Source of the DNA: Streptomyces sp. NBC_00683
GTDB taxonomy: Bacteria > Actinomycetota > Actinomycetes > Streptomycetales > Streptomycetaceae
Length of the DNA stretch: 64,000 nucleotides
Assembly: GCF_036226745.1 (NCBI RefSeq)
Contig: NZ_CP109013.1
Coordinates: forward strand, 8,308,001-8,372,000
Direction of reading: 5' to 3'
Below the pieces are notes generated by a model. That model saw only the letters and a program-made list of their open reading frames with translations, was not told the DNA's origin and did not search any database. Both the position numbers and the translations under genes were made by a program. Shown here piece after piece: positions 17,613 to 26,159 of this stretch (the first letter of the stretch is position 1; each line of letters starts with the position of its first letter).

Positions 17613-18092
17613 ATGAACTGGATGCCTCTGATCTCCACACTGGCCGGCGCCGTCATCGGCATCTCGGCCACTCTGATCGCGGATCGTAATCGGTGGCGGC
17701 GGGAGGAAGCCAGGCACGCGCTGGATGTACGGCGCGAGGTGTACAGCGAGTTCGTTTCCGCCCTCAAAACCGCAGGTGAAGAGATACGCGCCGTTGCCTT
17801 GGGTGATCACATGTCCGACTCGGCGCGTGATGCCGCCGTGCGGGAAGCCTTCCGTGGCACCGGGATCTACACAGCAAGTGAGCGCCTCTGGCTCGTGGGT
17901 CCGCCCCAGGTCGTGGCGGCAGGGAACGAGGCGTTTCACAGCTGGCGCGCAGTACGTGACGCCTACGCCCAGGGGATGGCGGTCGGATCCGCCGAGGAAG
18001 CACCCCTGATAGCGCAGCGGCGCACGGCCATGGCTCAGATGCGTCATCGCATGCGTGAGGATCTGGGCATCGGGCCGCTCGCGATTGAGTGA
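17613..18092 (+). CDS. Small membrane-anchored helical protein, unknown function
   Basis: This 159-residue protein begins with one hydrophobic helix (residues 3-21, MPLISTLAGAVIGISATLIA), followed by a charged amphipathic helical region (RNRWRREEARHALDVRREVYSEFV) that should face the cytoplasm. This layout is common in streptomycete proteins of unknown function. I chose the ATG at 17613 because it places the hydrophobic helix at the start; an earlier in-frame ATG at 17553 would add 20 polar residues. It converges on the next gene with 16 nt between. Confidence 0.6.
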   Translation: MNWMPLISTLAGAVIGISATLIADRNRWRREEARHALDVRREVYSEFVSALKTAGEEIRAVALGDHMSDSARDAAVREAFRGTGIYTASERLWLVGPPQVVAAGNEAFHSWRAVRDAYAQGMAVGSAEEAPLIAQRRTAMAQMRHRMREDLGIGPLAIE

Positions 18093-18108
18093 CCCCCGGG
18101 TGGCGGGG

Positions 18109-18690
18109 CTACCGAGATGCTAGACGCGTCGGGGGCGCCTGTCCGGGCAGGCGGCCCAGCACGGACCGGAACCTCTCCCGCCCTGCCGTGACGCTCGCGT
18201 CCCACAGACCTGAGGCGTCACCGCTCAGCGAGAACGACTGGAGCCGTTGCTCCTCCGCGAGATGGCCGGCACCCGCCACGTTCTGGTCCAGCATCCCCAT
18301 CGCGGTGAGCGCCACATGGCCGCAGGACACCGCGTCATCAGCGCTTCCCGACCCGTGGGCCGGCAAGGCGTACCGAAGGCAGAGGGCAGCGAAGAAGGCG
18401 TAGGTGTCGGCGACATCAGTGATCCCCTCCTCGTTCGGCTGAAGCTCCGGGAACCGTTCCAGCAGGCGTACGCGCTCGGCGGCGTCGGCGAGCGGCCGGT
18501 CGGCGCACCAGAGATCCCGCACGGACTCCGCAAAGAAGTCCAGGTCGGCTTCCCGCCCTGGCGCGTCCGCCCGCAGGCCCACGAACAGTGGCGCCATGCG
18601 TTCTGCGCAGGTGGAGACGTACAGGCGAATTGCCTCGCTGCCTCCGTCACGAAGCGCCTTCGCGACGGCCTCCTCCACCAAGGTCTGCAC
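18109..18690 (-). CDS. Hypothetical protein, mostly alpha-helical
   Basis: This 193-residue soluble protein is not one I recognise. It looks helical, with no signal peptide and no clear catalytic motif; CAERMAPLFVGLRADAPGREADLDFFAE and DTYAFFAALCLRYALPAH are the most distinctive stretches. The start is a GTG with GAGGGTGA 3-10 nt upstream. It could be a tail-to-tail partner of the membrane protein at 17613, but nothing links the two in function. Confidence 0.55.
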   Translation of the reverse strand: MQTLVEEAVAKALRDGGSEAIRLYVSTCAERMAPLFVGLRADAPGREADLDFFAESVRDLWCADRPLADAAERVRLLERFPELQPNEEGITDVADTYAFFAALCLRYALPAHGSGSADDAVSCGHVALTAMGMLDQNVAGAGHLAEEQRLQSFSLSGDASGLWDASVTAGRERFRSVLGRLPGQAPPTRLASR

Positions 18691-18915
18691 GTCTCACCCT
18701 CATCCCGTTCGAACAGGGCGACAGGCTACACAGCGGCCCAACGACCACAGCTTGGGTGAGGGCCCTGAGGTGCCTGGACAGGCCCATACCCCGGGCTGAG
18801 CCCGCGCCGCCTCGGAAGGCTGGTGGCCGCCATGCGCTGCGAAGGCGCGGACCGGTCCCCAGGGTCGGCAGTGAACATGATGAGGGCCCGACATTCCGCA
18901 CGAGGTGCCTGCGGT

Positions 18916-19467
18916 TCACCTCGGCGGGTCTTCGCCCGTGAGGCCGTCGACGGATTCGCGGATGAGGTCGGCGTGACCCGCGTGGCGGGCGTACTCCTCG
19001 ATGAGGTCCAGGAGGATACGACGGAGATTGGGGCGTTCGCCGCTACGGGTGGTGTAGGCACCGAGCTGGTCCAGGCCGCCCGCGCCGAGTGCCTTGTCGA
19101 CGATTGCACGGGAGCGGGCTACTGATTCCTGCCAGAGAGCGAGCAGCCGCTCGGGAGTGTCCTCGGCAGCGGAGCGGTAGTCCCAGTCGGGGGTACTTTC
19201 CCAGTCGACGGTGTCCCAGGGAGGACCGGCGGCGGATGCGAGCCACAATCGGGCGAAGTGGCTGTCCTCCACGTGCGCCAGGTGTTTGAGCAGGCCGCCG
19301 AGAGTGATGGTCGATGCGCCGACCGTGGCTTGAAGGCCTGAAGTATCCAGGCCGGAGCACTTCCAGGCCAGCGTTGCCCGCTGGCGTTCAAGGGCGCCGA
19401 GGATCGCCTCTGCCTCGGTTCCGGCAAGTGGAGGTTCCGGCCATGCTTCGGCTGATATCCCAGTCAT
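18916..19467 (-). CDS. DinB/DUF664 family protein
   Basis: This 183-residue DinB-type helical bundle carries the metal histidines in LLKHLAHVEDSHFA and in EEYARHAGHADLIRES, with the family's late LRRILLDLIEEYARH helix. Family members act as thiol-dependent transferases or have unknown roles. I chose the ATG at 19467: a TAAGGT -10 box (19476-19481 on the complement) ends 8 nt before it, so the message may be leaderless. An in-frame ATG 165 nt upstream would add a low-complexity leader without homology. Second of three DinB genes in the window. Confidence 0.85.
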   Translation of the reverse strand: MTGISAEAWPEPPLAGTEAEAILGALERQRATLAWKCSGLDTSGLQATVGASTITLGGLLKHLAHVEDSHFARLWLASAAGPPWDTVDWESTPDWDYRSAAEDTPERLLALWQESVARSRAIVDKALGAGGLDQLGAYTTRSGERPNLRRILLDLIEEYARHAGHADLIRESVDGLTGEDPPR

Positions 19468-19559
19468 GGTCGCAGACCTTAGCGAACGGGAGCTGATTCC
19501 CTGAGTGCCTGCGGACCGCCTTCGCGGGCCCGTGGCCGGTGGAGACGGTCCGCCGCAGG

Positions 19560-20729
19560 TCAGTTCCGAGACGTTTCCTGGACGATGCGGGCGATGATGG
19601 CAGCGGCCTGTTCCGGGTGTTGGGCCAGCCATGTGCCCAGGTGCTCCCGGACCGCTTGCTCGACGCAGTCGTGCACGGTGGCTCCGCCGCCAAGCCTGGC
19701 GCGGGTGGCGCCCTGGTATTCGGGACTGTCCAGTTTCACTGAGACCACCGCTGTCAGGCCCCTGCTGATTCGGTCGGTGGTGAGGTCGGGATCCGACATC
19801 TTCACCAGCCTTCGCTGACGCGCGTGTGTGTTGACGGCAGCCGTCACCCCGGTGCGGAAACCGTCCGCGTGCGTGCCGCCCTCAAGGGTGGGCACACTGT
19901 TGGCGAAGGAACGGACCTCTTCGTCACGCCGACCGCACCAGCTCAGGGCCACCTCCACGGTTCCCGCCATCCGCGCATCCTCCCGCTCGAAGGCGATGAT
20001 GTCCGGGGCAACCTGCGCTCCGGTTTCGGCGTCGAGGAAGGCTACGAAATCCCTTGGTCCGTCGGGGTACTGAAAGCGCACCGACCGGACTCCGCCCGGT
20101 GGGCGTTCGTCGGTCAGTGAGATGCTCAGGCCCCGGTTCAACAGGGCCACCTCCCGGAAGCGCTTGGCCAGCACGCCGAATGAGCAGTCGGTCGTGTCGA
20201 AGATGTCGGCGTCGGGCCAGAAGGCGATGGAGGTCCCGCTGCCGGTCGCCGGTCCCGTGGCTGCGGGCGGGGCGACAGCGGCGCCGCGCGAGTACTCCTG
20301 GATCCAGAGTGTCTGCCCGCGCCGCACCTCGGCCGTGAGGCGGCGCGACAGGGCATTGGTGACACATGGGCCCATGCCGCAGACGCTCCAACTCACCCTG
20401 TGGCGGTCGCCAGGCCCGGCCCCGGGCTGCGTGCGGGTCAGGAGGGTTTCGAGGCAGGCGTTGCTGGTGTCCCCGGCCGCTTCGACGGGGACACCTGGAC
20501 CGTCGTCGGTGACACGGACGCCGCCGTCGCGCATGAGGGTGACGTCGACACAGCCGCCTCCGTCGGCCAGTACGTCGTTCACCGACCTCCCGATGACTTC
20601 GAACAACACCTGGTGCAGGCCGCGGATGCCGGTCGAGCCGACGTACATCCCCGGCCTCTTCCGAATGGCCTCACGTCCCTCCAGCACTGTGATGTTCGTG
20701 GCGTCGTATCCGCTGGCATTCTCACTCAC
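19560..20729 (-). CDS. Stand-alone GyrB/ParE ATPase-domain protein with degenerate active site
   Basis: This 389-residue protein aligns with the N-terminal half of GyrB/ParE: GHKL ATPase domain (residues 10-220, NITVLEGREAIRKRPGMYVGST) and transducer domain (220-389, FANSVPTLEGGTHADGF). It ends just before the TOPRIM domain, so it has no metal/DNA-cleavage module. Key ATPase residues differ: the Mg-binding Asn of DNAIDE is R48, the ATP-lid GGLHGVG reads WSVCGMG (114-120), and the QTK lysine loop reads ATR. The catalytic-base Glu (E44) remains. It may be a non-hydrolysing partner or decoy of gyrase or topo IV. The GTG start follows AGGAGGGGG. Confidence 0.88.
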   Translation of the reverse strand: MSENASGYDATNITVLEGREAIRKRPGMYVGSTGIRGLHQVLFEVIGRSVNDVLADGGGCVDVTLMRDGGVRVTDDGPGVPVEAAGDTSNACLETLLTRTQPGAGPGDRHRVSWSVCGMGPCVTNALSRRLTAEVRRGQTLWIQEYSRGAAVAPPAATGPATGSGTSIAFWPDADIFDTTDCSFGVLAKRFREVALLNRGLSISLTDERPPGGVRSVRFQYPDGPRDFVAFLDAETGAQVAPDIIAFEREDARMAGTVEVALSWCGRRDEEVRSFANSVPTLEGGTHADGFRTGVTAAVNTHARQRRLVKMSDPDLTTDRISRGLTAVVSVKLDSPEYQGATRARLGGGATVHDCVEQAVREHLGTWLAQHPEQAAAIIARIVQETSRN

Positions 20730-21051
20730 GGAGTCCCCCTCCTCTGGTGCCCGGCAGGACTCTCCACGCTACGTGAATCTTCGAAAAACACCAGGTCAGA
20801 GCAAGTTTACTGAGGGTTGGGGCAGGGGTGTGAGAGCCCGCCCCCAAGCAGTTGACCGGAGACGTCGCGGGCGGCCTCCGAAGTGCACCAGGGGCCCCGC
20901 CGAGGCTGTGGGCGACCCTGCTCCGGGCCGAGCCGAGGTCTCCAATTCCTGGGCGTCCAGCCACCATCGACAGCGTCCCGCCGAGGCTTCGACATGGAGC
21001 GTGCGGGCGCCCGAGGCCGGCTGACCGGCAGGCGAACGGGATGATGCCGTC
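20730..21051. other. Intergenic region between divergent genes
   Basis: These 322 nt separate the GyrB-like gene (minus) from the DUF6000-like gene (plus). The minus-strand ribosome site AGGAGGGGG lies next to the GyrB-like GTG. I see no convincing -35/-10 pair, hairpin or further gene. Confidence 0.5.
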
Positions 21052-21654
21052 ATGCGCTTTCCTCGTTCCTCGGACCCCGAACTGCTCGACGTCATCAATC
21101 GCTACGTCAATCCCACGATCAACGGCACCGGGCGCTACCTCCGTCTGCTCCACGGCAACTTCCTGCACGACGACGAGAGCGAACGCGCACCCTTCCTGCA
21201 GTCCCTGCGTGCAGCCGCCCGGGCGATCACCGACGAGGAACTCGAGATCCTCTTGGAGAGCGAGTGGCGCTCCCGCCTCACGGCTGCCTGGCTGATCGGC
21301 GTGAGCCGCCGTGAGCACTTCCGAGATGTGCTCGGGGACATGCTTCTGGCCAGCCAGTTGTGCTTCTCCGGTCAGGGCTACTGCTTCGCTCTCGCACGCT
21401 TCGGCACGGAGGAAGACGCCCTGTACCTGGCCGCCTACCTGGAACGCTATCTCCAGCGGCCTGACTGCCAGTACGACCAGCACTGGGCCATCAGCGCGCT
21501 CCTCCACATCGACAGCCGGGCCGGAACCGAATACGCCACCCGCTTCCTCACCCCAGGAGGCATGTGGCAACAGTGGAGCGAAGCTCAGTTCAAGCCCTCT
21601 GTGCCGAGCCGGTTCATCGATGAGCTGTGCGCATGGGCGGACTCGCCCAGGTAG
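21052..21654 (+). CDS. Hypothetical protein, probably DUF6000 family
   Basis: This 200-residue soluble protein resembles the actinobacterial DUF6000 family. Its core WRSRLTAAWLIGVSRREHFRD, followed by SGQGYCFALARFGTEEDALYLAAYLERYL and YDQHWAISALLHID, suggests HEAT-like helical repeats. The function is unknown; related proteins often lie near immunity or toxin loci, but none is seen here. The ATG has a GATGAT sequence 6 nt upstream that may act as a -10 for a leaderless message. A hairpin lies about 120 nt past the stop. Confidence 0.65.
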   Translation: MRFPRSSDPELLDVINRYVNPTINGTGRYLRLLHGNFLHDDESERAPFLQSLRAAARAITDEELEILLESEWRSRLTAAWLIGVSRREHFRDVLGDMLLASQLCFSGQGYCFALARFGTEEDALYLAAYLERYLQRPDCQYDQHWAISALLHIDSRAGTEYATRFLTPGGMWQQWSEAQFKPSVPSRFIDELCAWADSPR

Positions 21655-21773
21655 GTGTCAAAGGTACGTTCCGTTGTACGCCGACACGAGCAACTGAACG
21701 TGCACGTGCTGTGCGGCTTTCTGCGGTCGCCATCGCCCGGCTGATCCGCCGCCAGTCCCGTCGCGTACGCACG

Positions 21774-21802
21774 GCAACCCCTCACGTCCCGGGAGGGGTT
21801 GC
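21774..21802 (+). terminator. Hairpin, possible terminator
   Basis: GCAACCCCTC (21774-21783) and GAGGGGTTGC (21793-21802) pair perfectly over 10 bp with a 9-nt loop, between the DUF6000-like gene and the PadR gene. Confidence 0.5.
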
Positions 21803-21877
21803 TGCGGGCACCCGCAACTCCACACTGTGGGCCAACGGATCTGCGCCCCCACTTTCCCAATTACTTGCCCCACCAGG

Positions 21878-21883
21878 TATCTT
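21878..21883 (+). promoter_or_regulatory. -10 box (TATCTT) of the padR-HAAS operon
   Basis: TATCTT ends 7 nt before the padR ATG in the context GGTATCTTGCATCGCATGG. PadR regulators paired with HAAS proteins often bind such TATCTTG-containing sites over their own promoter, so this may be both promoter and operator. Confidence 0.5.
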
Positions 21884-21890
21884 GCATCGC

Positions 21891-22265
21891 ATGGAACCAG
21901 GTGATTCGGCCAGGCAGGCCCGGGCGGCCGCCCAGCTGCGCAAGGGTGTCCTGGAGTACTGCGTACTCGCTCTGATGAGGGACCGCCCCCGCTACGGCGT
22001 GGAACTCCTCCACGCGCTGCAGGACTCCGGTGCCCTGGCCACCAGCCAGGGCACGGTCTATCCGCTGCTCTCCCGGCTCCGCCGCGACGACCTGGTCACC
22101 ACCACCTGGCAGGAGTCCGCATCCGGACCACCCCGCCGCTACTACGCGCTCACCGACAGCGGCCGGGCCGCACTCGACGAGTTCACCCGCGTCTGGCCCG
22201 GCTTCCGCGACGCCGTCGACGCCTTTCTGACCACACCGCACCCCTCCACCGGAGAACCCGAATGA
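21891..22265 (+). CDS. PadR family transcriptional regulator
   Basis: This 124-residue winged-helix repressor carries the PadR signature LRKGVLEYCVLALMRDRPRYGVELLHAL and the wing SQGTVYPLLSRLRRDDLVTTTW. It overlaps the downstream HAAS-domain gene by 4 nt (ATGA at 22262-22265), so the two are translated together. The promoter TATCTT lies 7 nt before the ATG; leaderless and probably autoregulated. PadR-HAAS pairs usually control a small membrane or signalling protein; the inducer here is unknown. Confidence 0.92.
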   Translation: MEPGDSARQARAAAQLRKGVLEYCVLALMRDRPRYGVELLHALQDSGALATSQGTVYPLLSRLRRDDLVTTTWQESASGPPRRYYALTDSGRAALDEFTRVWPGFRDAVDAFLTTPHPSTGEPE

Positions 22266-22858
22266 AGACCTCTGCCGACCCCGTACGCGACTACCTCTCC
22301 GCCGTCGAGCGCGAAGCCTCCGCGCTCCCTGCCGACCGTCGCCAGGAACTCCTCGCCGACCTTGCCGAGCACATCGAGGTGACGCGCGCCGAACGCCCCG
22401 ACGCTCCCATCGGCGAGGTCCTGGCGGAGCTGGGAGACCCCCGCACGATCGCGGCGACTGCGCTGGCCGAGGCGGGGAACGGGGCCGCCGGGGAATCGGC
22501 CCGGGTCGGCGTCGGTACGCCTGCCCGGCGTGGCAAGGTGCACCCCCTGGTCCCGCTCCTGATGCTCACCCTCTCGCTGCCCTTCATGATGGTCTTCCCC
22601 GACCTCCCTGGGCCGGTGGTCGGCGTCCTGTTCCGCATCACTGGCGCGGTACTTCTGTGTACCTCGGTGCACTGGACCGCCGTCCAGAAGACCACAGGCG
22701 TATTGCTTGCCGCCGTCGTGCCGAGTGCCCTCATAGTCACCTGGAACCTGTCCAACGGTGGACCCTCGGGCGACGGTCCAGCCCTCCTGGCCAACCTGGC
22801 GATGGTCGTTCTGCTGGCCGGCACGGCAGCATGGCTCTGGCGGGTCCGCCGCGCCTGA
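22262..22858 (+). CDS. HAAS-domain (DUF1700-type) membrane protein
   Basis: This 198-residue protein has an N-terminal cytoplasmic HAAS helical domain (residues 5-70, YLSAVEREASALPADRRQELLADLAEHI ... GEVLAELGDPRTIAATAL) and about four transmembrane helices from residue 95 onward (VPLLMLTLSLPFMMVF, VVGVLFRITGAVLLC, TTGVLLAAVVPSALIV, ALLANLAMVVLLAGTAAWLW). Its start overlaps the PadR stop. HAAS proteins next to PadR are thought to connect the regulator with the membrane; no transporter or enzyme is attached here. A hairpin follows about 140 nt downstream. Confidence 0.88.
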   Translation: MKTSADPVRDYLSAVEREASALPADRRQELLADLAEHIEVTRAERPDAPIGEVLAELGDPRTIAATALAEAGNGAAGESARVGVGTPARRGKVHPLVPLLMLTLSLPFMMVFPDLPGPVVGVLFRITGAVLLCTSVHWTAVQKTTGVLLAAVVPSALIVTWNLSNGGPSGDGPALLANLAMVVLLAGTAAWLWRVRRA

Positions 22859-22994
22859 GACGTCGCTTCCGATCTGATGACTTGTCATGAGCCTTCGAAA
22901 GAGGACCGGTGCGGTGACGGAGGCAGCCGGTCGGGCGGGTGGCCATCACAGGTGAGGAACCTGCGCCCAACTGAGTAGCGGCACATCGAGGGGG

Positions 22995-23015
22995 CTCCCC
23001 GCAGTGGGCGGGGAG
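22995..23015 (+). terminator. Hairpin, likely terminator of the padR-HAAS operon
   Basis: CTCCCCGC (22995-23002) and GCGGGGAG (23008-23015) form an 8-bp stem with a 5-nt loop, 137 nt past the HAAS gene. Confidence 0.5.
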
Positions 23016-23038
23016 TCGCTCGATCCGTGGTTCATCTC

Positions 23039-23242
23039 CTACGCTCGCAGTTTGTGTTTGCTGGAGGCGGAGCCGCGTGTGGTTCTGGCTCCAGCCAAAG
23101 CGAAGCTGCCCAGACGCTCGGCGTCGGCGTGGACGAGAGGGCGGAATACGACCTCCGAACCGCCACTCAATCTCAGCCGGTGCGTCAGGATCAGCGGGTC
23201 GTCGGCGATCTCCGTCAGCGTGAGCAACTCAGTAACTCCCAA
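23039..23242 (-). pseudogene. Probable remnant of a GNAT acetyltransferase N-terminus
   Basis: A 67-codon frame reads LTHRLRLSGGSEVVFRPLVHADAERLGSF, the first strand and helix of a GNAT domain, then degenerates into unrelated sequence (ARTTRGSASSKHKLRA) and stops. The acetyl-CoA-binding motif is absent, so it is a broken 5' fragment. It lies in the 488 nt between the HAAS gene and the next GNAT gene, on the opposite strand from both. Confidence 0.4.
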
Positions 23243-23334
23243 CTGCTCAGACTTCGATGAACAGTGTGCCGACTTCCAACCTCTCGGTAAACGGGGCGCA
23301 GTATTCGATCCCGGCCGGTCCTGCCTCGGGCCAC

Positions 23335-23340
23335 TATGAT
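23335..23340 (+). promoter_or_regulatory. -10 box (TATGAT) fixing the GNAT start
   Basis: TATGAT, a near-consensus -10, ends 6 nt before the GTG at 23347. It lies inside the longer open frame starting at 23257, which argues that the shorter leaderless GTG start is the real one. Confidence 0.6.
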
Positions 23341-23346
23341 CCGGGC

Positions 23347-23742
23347 GTGGCGATCACCTATGAGTGGCGGGGCGATTTCGATGACTCATCCCTCGACGAG
23401 TTGCACGCCGACGGCTTCGGCTCCCCGGTCACTCGGACCGACTGGCGAGCACGACTTGAGCGCCACAGCCTCGGCTGGGTCTGCGCGTGGGAAGAGGGCT
23501 CTCTGATCGGATTCGTCAACGTTGTCTGGGACGGCGGAGCACACGCCTTCATTCTGGACACGGTGGTCGCCCGGCACCTTCGGTCGAGAGGGGTTGGCGC
23601 CGCGCTTGTCGCAGCTGCGGCCAACGAGGCCCGGGCCGCGAAGTGCGAGTGGCTTCATGTCGACTTCGAGGAGCACCTGCGTTCCTTCTATGTCGATGCC
23701 TGTGGCTTCCGGGAGACACCAGCAGGGCTGATCGCTCTCTGA
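23347..23742 (+). CDS. GNAT family N-acetyltransferase
   Basis: This 131-residue protein is a compact GNAT acetyltransferase: acceptor-side strands in GWVCAWEEGSLIGFVNVVWDG, and the acetyl-CoA motif VVARHLRSRGVGAALVAAAANEAR near residues 77-100. The final FYVDACGFRETPAGLI is the usual GNAT end. I chose the GTG at 23347 because a TATGAT -10 box ends 6 nt before it; the ATG at 23257 would add a 30-residue extension with no homology that spans the promoter. The acceptor is unknown. Confidence 0.85.
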   Translation: MAITYEWRGDFDDSSLDELHADGFGSPVTRTDWRARLERHSLGWVCAWEEGSLIGFVNVVWDGGAHAFILDTVVARHLRSRGVGAALVAAAANEARAAKCEWLHVDFEEHLRSFYVDACGFRETPAGLIAL

Positions 23743-23761
23743 ACACGAAGCCCTCGTCCTG

Positions 23762-24579
23762 GTGCACTCCGCTGCAGCCATCCTGCTAACCCTCGCCCTG
23801 TCCGTCCCGCTCCTGGGCGCCGCACCCGCCGCGTCCGCCCAGAGCGCGCAGACTCCCTCCCAAGTTCCGTACACGAGCGGGTTGGCCCTGCCGCTTCCCA
23901 CCGGTCCGTACACGGTGGGCCGCCACGCCCTGCACTTGGTCGACAGGCACCGCACTGACCCGTGGGTCCCGACGGCGGGAAACCGGAAGCTGATGGCGTC
24001 GGTGTCCTACCCGGCGCGCGGGACGAGCGGTTCCCCAGCGGCATACACGACCGCTGACGAGGCACAGCTCCTCCTGGAGGCCAGAGGGCTCGGCGGCGTG
24101 GTGCCGGCCGCAACGGTCGCAGAGGCGCGTACTCATGCTCAGGAACGTGTACGCCCTGCGCCGGGGTGATACTCGATGCCGCGCACCACACTCACAGCGG
24201 TCGCCGACGATCTCGCGAGTCGCGGCTATGTCGTTGCCTCCGTGGACCACGCGTACGAATCCGTTGGTACGGCCTTTCCTGGGGGCCGAATGCTGACCTG
24301 TGCGGTCTGCGAGCAGGTCAGCACGTCCCAGGAAAGGCAGCCGTCGTGCGCGGCCGGGCCAAGGATCTGACTGGTCAGCTGGGTCTGTCGGACCCCACCG
24401 CGCCGCTCTCCGGAGAACGCGGCTGGTACATAATCCGCGACTATGCGGCAGCCTTCTTCGACCTTCACCTGCGGGCATACCGCAGCCGATCCTCGATGGG
24501 CCCGTGGCCGCGCATCCTGAAGTTGTACTCCGGCAGGGGTGAGGTGGCTGACAAGGCGGCCCGTCTCAGTGAACTGTGA
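23762..24579 (+). pseudogene. Decayed secreted lipase/PAF-acetylhydrolase-like gene
   Basis: The remains of an exported alpha/beta hydrolase lie in several frames. The first frame (23762-24169) has a good signal peptide and mature N-terminus ending VRPAPG, then an in-frame TGA. The same frame resumes as PRTTLTAVADDLASRGYVVASVDHAYESVG with about ten residues missing at the junction. Frame 1 then carries AAVVRGRAKDL and, after a large gap, GWYIIRDYAAAFFDLHLR, and frame 3 carries the tail PILDGPVAAHPEV. The whole region with the nucleophile GHSxGG is deleted. A stop, two frameshifts and the deletion make it inactive. Confidence 0.8.
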
Positions 24580-24585
24580 GCGATC

Positions 24586-26043
24586 TCAGGTTAGTTCGAC
24601 CGGTGCCGGGCCGAGTAGGCAGTGCAGGCCCGGCTCGATGTCCGGGGCGCTGATCGAGCCGTAACCGAAGACGAGGCCCGGGCGCGCGGAGCGGTTCGCG
24701 GCGACCTCCGCCAGGGTGTGGACCGCCACGCCGGATGCCCGGGCCCGGACAGCCCGGTCCGCGAGGGCGTCGGGCTCGGCGAGATGGCCTTGGGCGAATG
24801 TGGTCACGTGCAGTCCCGCGGCAGACGGCACCAGCTCGGCCAGGTCCGCGAAGTGGCGGGTGAGCGCGCGGGTGATGGCTTGGTGTCGGGTCGCGTACGT
24901 GTGCTGCATCCGGCGGATGTGCCGGGCGAGCAACCCGTCGTCGACGAAGCGGGCGAGCGCTGCCTGCGTGGGGACCGCTGTGTGCCAGTCGGCGGTGTAC
25001 TTGGCGGTGCGCAGCGCTGTACGCAGCGGGGCGGGCGCCACCAGGAAGCCGACGCGCAGGGAGGGCAGCATCACCTTCGAGAACGACCCCACGTAGATGA
25101 CGTGTCCGTCCCGGTCCAGACTCTGCAGCGTCTCGACCGGCCGCCCGCCGAACCGGAATTCGCTGTCGTAGTCGTCCTCGATCACGGCCGCGCCGTGCCG
25201 CCGCGCCCATCGCAGCAGCGCCGTTCTGCGCCGCAGGGACATCGGCATGCCGAGCGGGAACTGGTGGGCGGGGGTGACGTACACGGCGCGGGTGCCCGGC
25301 GGGATGGCGTCCACCAGCAGGCCCTCGGCGTCCACCGGTACGCCTGTGACCTCGGCGCCCTGCGCCAGGAACGCCAGCCGGGCCGGTGGGTAGCCGGGCT
25401 CTTCGACGGCCACCCGGTCGCCCGGTTCGAGCAGCACCCGCCCGATGAGGTCCAGGGCCTGCTGCGTGCCGGTGGTCACCAGCACATCGTCCGGGCCGGC
25501 CCGCACGCCGCGAGAGAGCCCGATGTGCCGGGCGAGTGCGGCCCGCAGTCCGGCGTGGCCGGCCGGATCGCCGTATCCGACCGCCCCCGCTGCCGAAGGG
25601 CGTAGTTCCCGGGCGATCAGGGGACGCCAGGCGTCGTACGGGAAGAGCCGGGCGTCCGGCAGGCCGACCCGGAAGTCATGGGCCGCCGTGGTCGGCCCGG
25701 TGGTCTTCGGGGCTGCCCATGGGGACAAGCCCGCCCACAGGGCGCGCGGGCGCAGTCCCGAGCCGGTGGTGTCGGTGGCGGTCGCGGCCTCGCGCGTGGG
25801 CAGGCCCGTCGTACGCACATAGGTTCCGGAGCCAACTCTGCTGTCCGCGTAGCCCTCGGCGACGATCCGTTCGTAGGCGACGCCGACGGTGTTGCGGGCC
25901 ACCGCCAGGCGGCGGGCCAACTCCCGGGTCGGGGGCAGCGGATCGCCGGGCCGTAGCAGCCCGTCGTGGATCGCGGTGCGCAGCTGGCGGTAGATCTGGC
26001 CGGACAGGTCGCGCTGCCCGTCGAGCCTGACGTGAACGTCCAT
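24586..26043 (-). CDS. MocR family regulator (GntR HTH + aminotransferase-like domain)
   Basis: This 485-residue regulator has a GntR winged helix (residues 10-77: LSGQIYRQLRTAIHDGLLRPGDPLPPTRELA) fused to a fold-type I aminotransferase-like domain (about 120-485). The PLP-binding lysine is K323 in VYVGSFSKVMLPS (the printed sequence has IYVGSFSK), with IEDDYDSEF as the preceding Asp-box. MocR proteins sense PLP or PLP-amino-acid adducts. It is divergent from the TIGR03086 gene, and three TTGGCNN repeats lie between the two, suggesting that it controls that gene and itself. It is not next to pdxST, so it may not regulate vitamin B6. Confidence 0.92.
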   Translation of the reverse strand: MDVHVRLDGQRDLSGQIYRQLRTAIHDGLLRPGDPLPPTRELARRLAVARNTVGVAYERIVAEGYADSRVGSGTYVRTTGLPTREAATATDTTGSGLRPRALWAGLSPWAAPKTTGPTTAAHDFRVGLPDARLFPYDAWRPLIARELRPSAAGAVGYGDPAGHAGLRAALARHIGLSRGVRAGPDDVLVTTGTQQALDLIGRVLLEPGDRVAVEEPGYPPARLAFLAQGAEVTGVPVDAEGLLVDAIPPGTRAVYVTPAHQFPLGMPMSLRRRTALLRWARRHGAAVIEDDYDSEFRFGGRPVETLQSLDRDGHVIYVGSFSKVMLPSLRVGFLVAPAPLRTALRTAKYTADWHTAVPTQAALARFVDDGLLARHIRRMQHTYATRHQAITRALTRHFADLAELVPSAAGLHVTTFAQGHLAEPDALADRAVRARASGVAVHTLAEVAANRSARPGLVFGYGSISAPDIEPGLHCLLGPAPVELT

Positions 26044-26092
26044 CCCGGCTTTCCGTTCTCGGATCGGCTGTTGTCGGCTGTCAGCCCGGCAA

Positions 26093-26123
26093 TTGGCTCA
26101 ATCACTTGGCAGCTTATTGGCTC
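26093..26123. promoter_or_regulatory. Three direct repeats in the mocR/TIGR03086 intergenic region
   Basis: TTGGCTC (26093), TTGGCAG (26106) and TTGGCTC (26117) follow each other at 13 and 11 bp on the same strand. The outer two extend to ATTGGCTC. MocR regulators usually bind two or more direct repeats near divergent promoters, so this is the likely operator. Confidence 0.55.
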
Positions 26124-26159
26124 TGGAGATGAACCGCTGTGCGACTTTACTCTCAGGCC

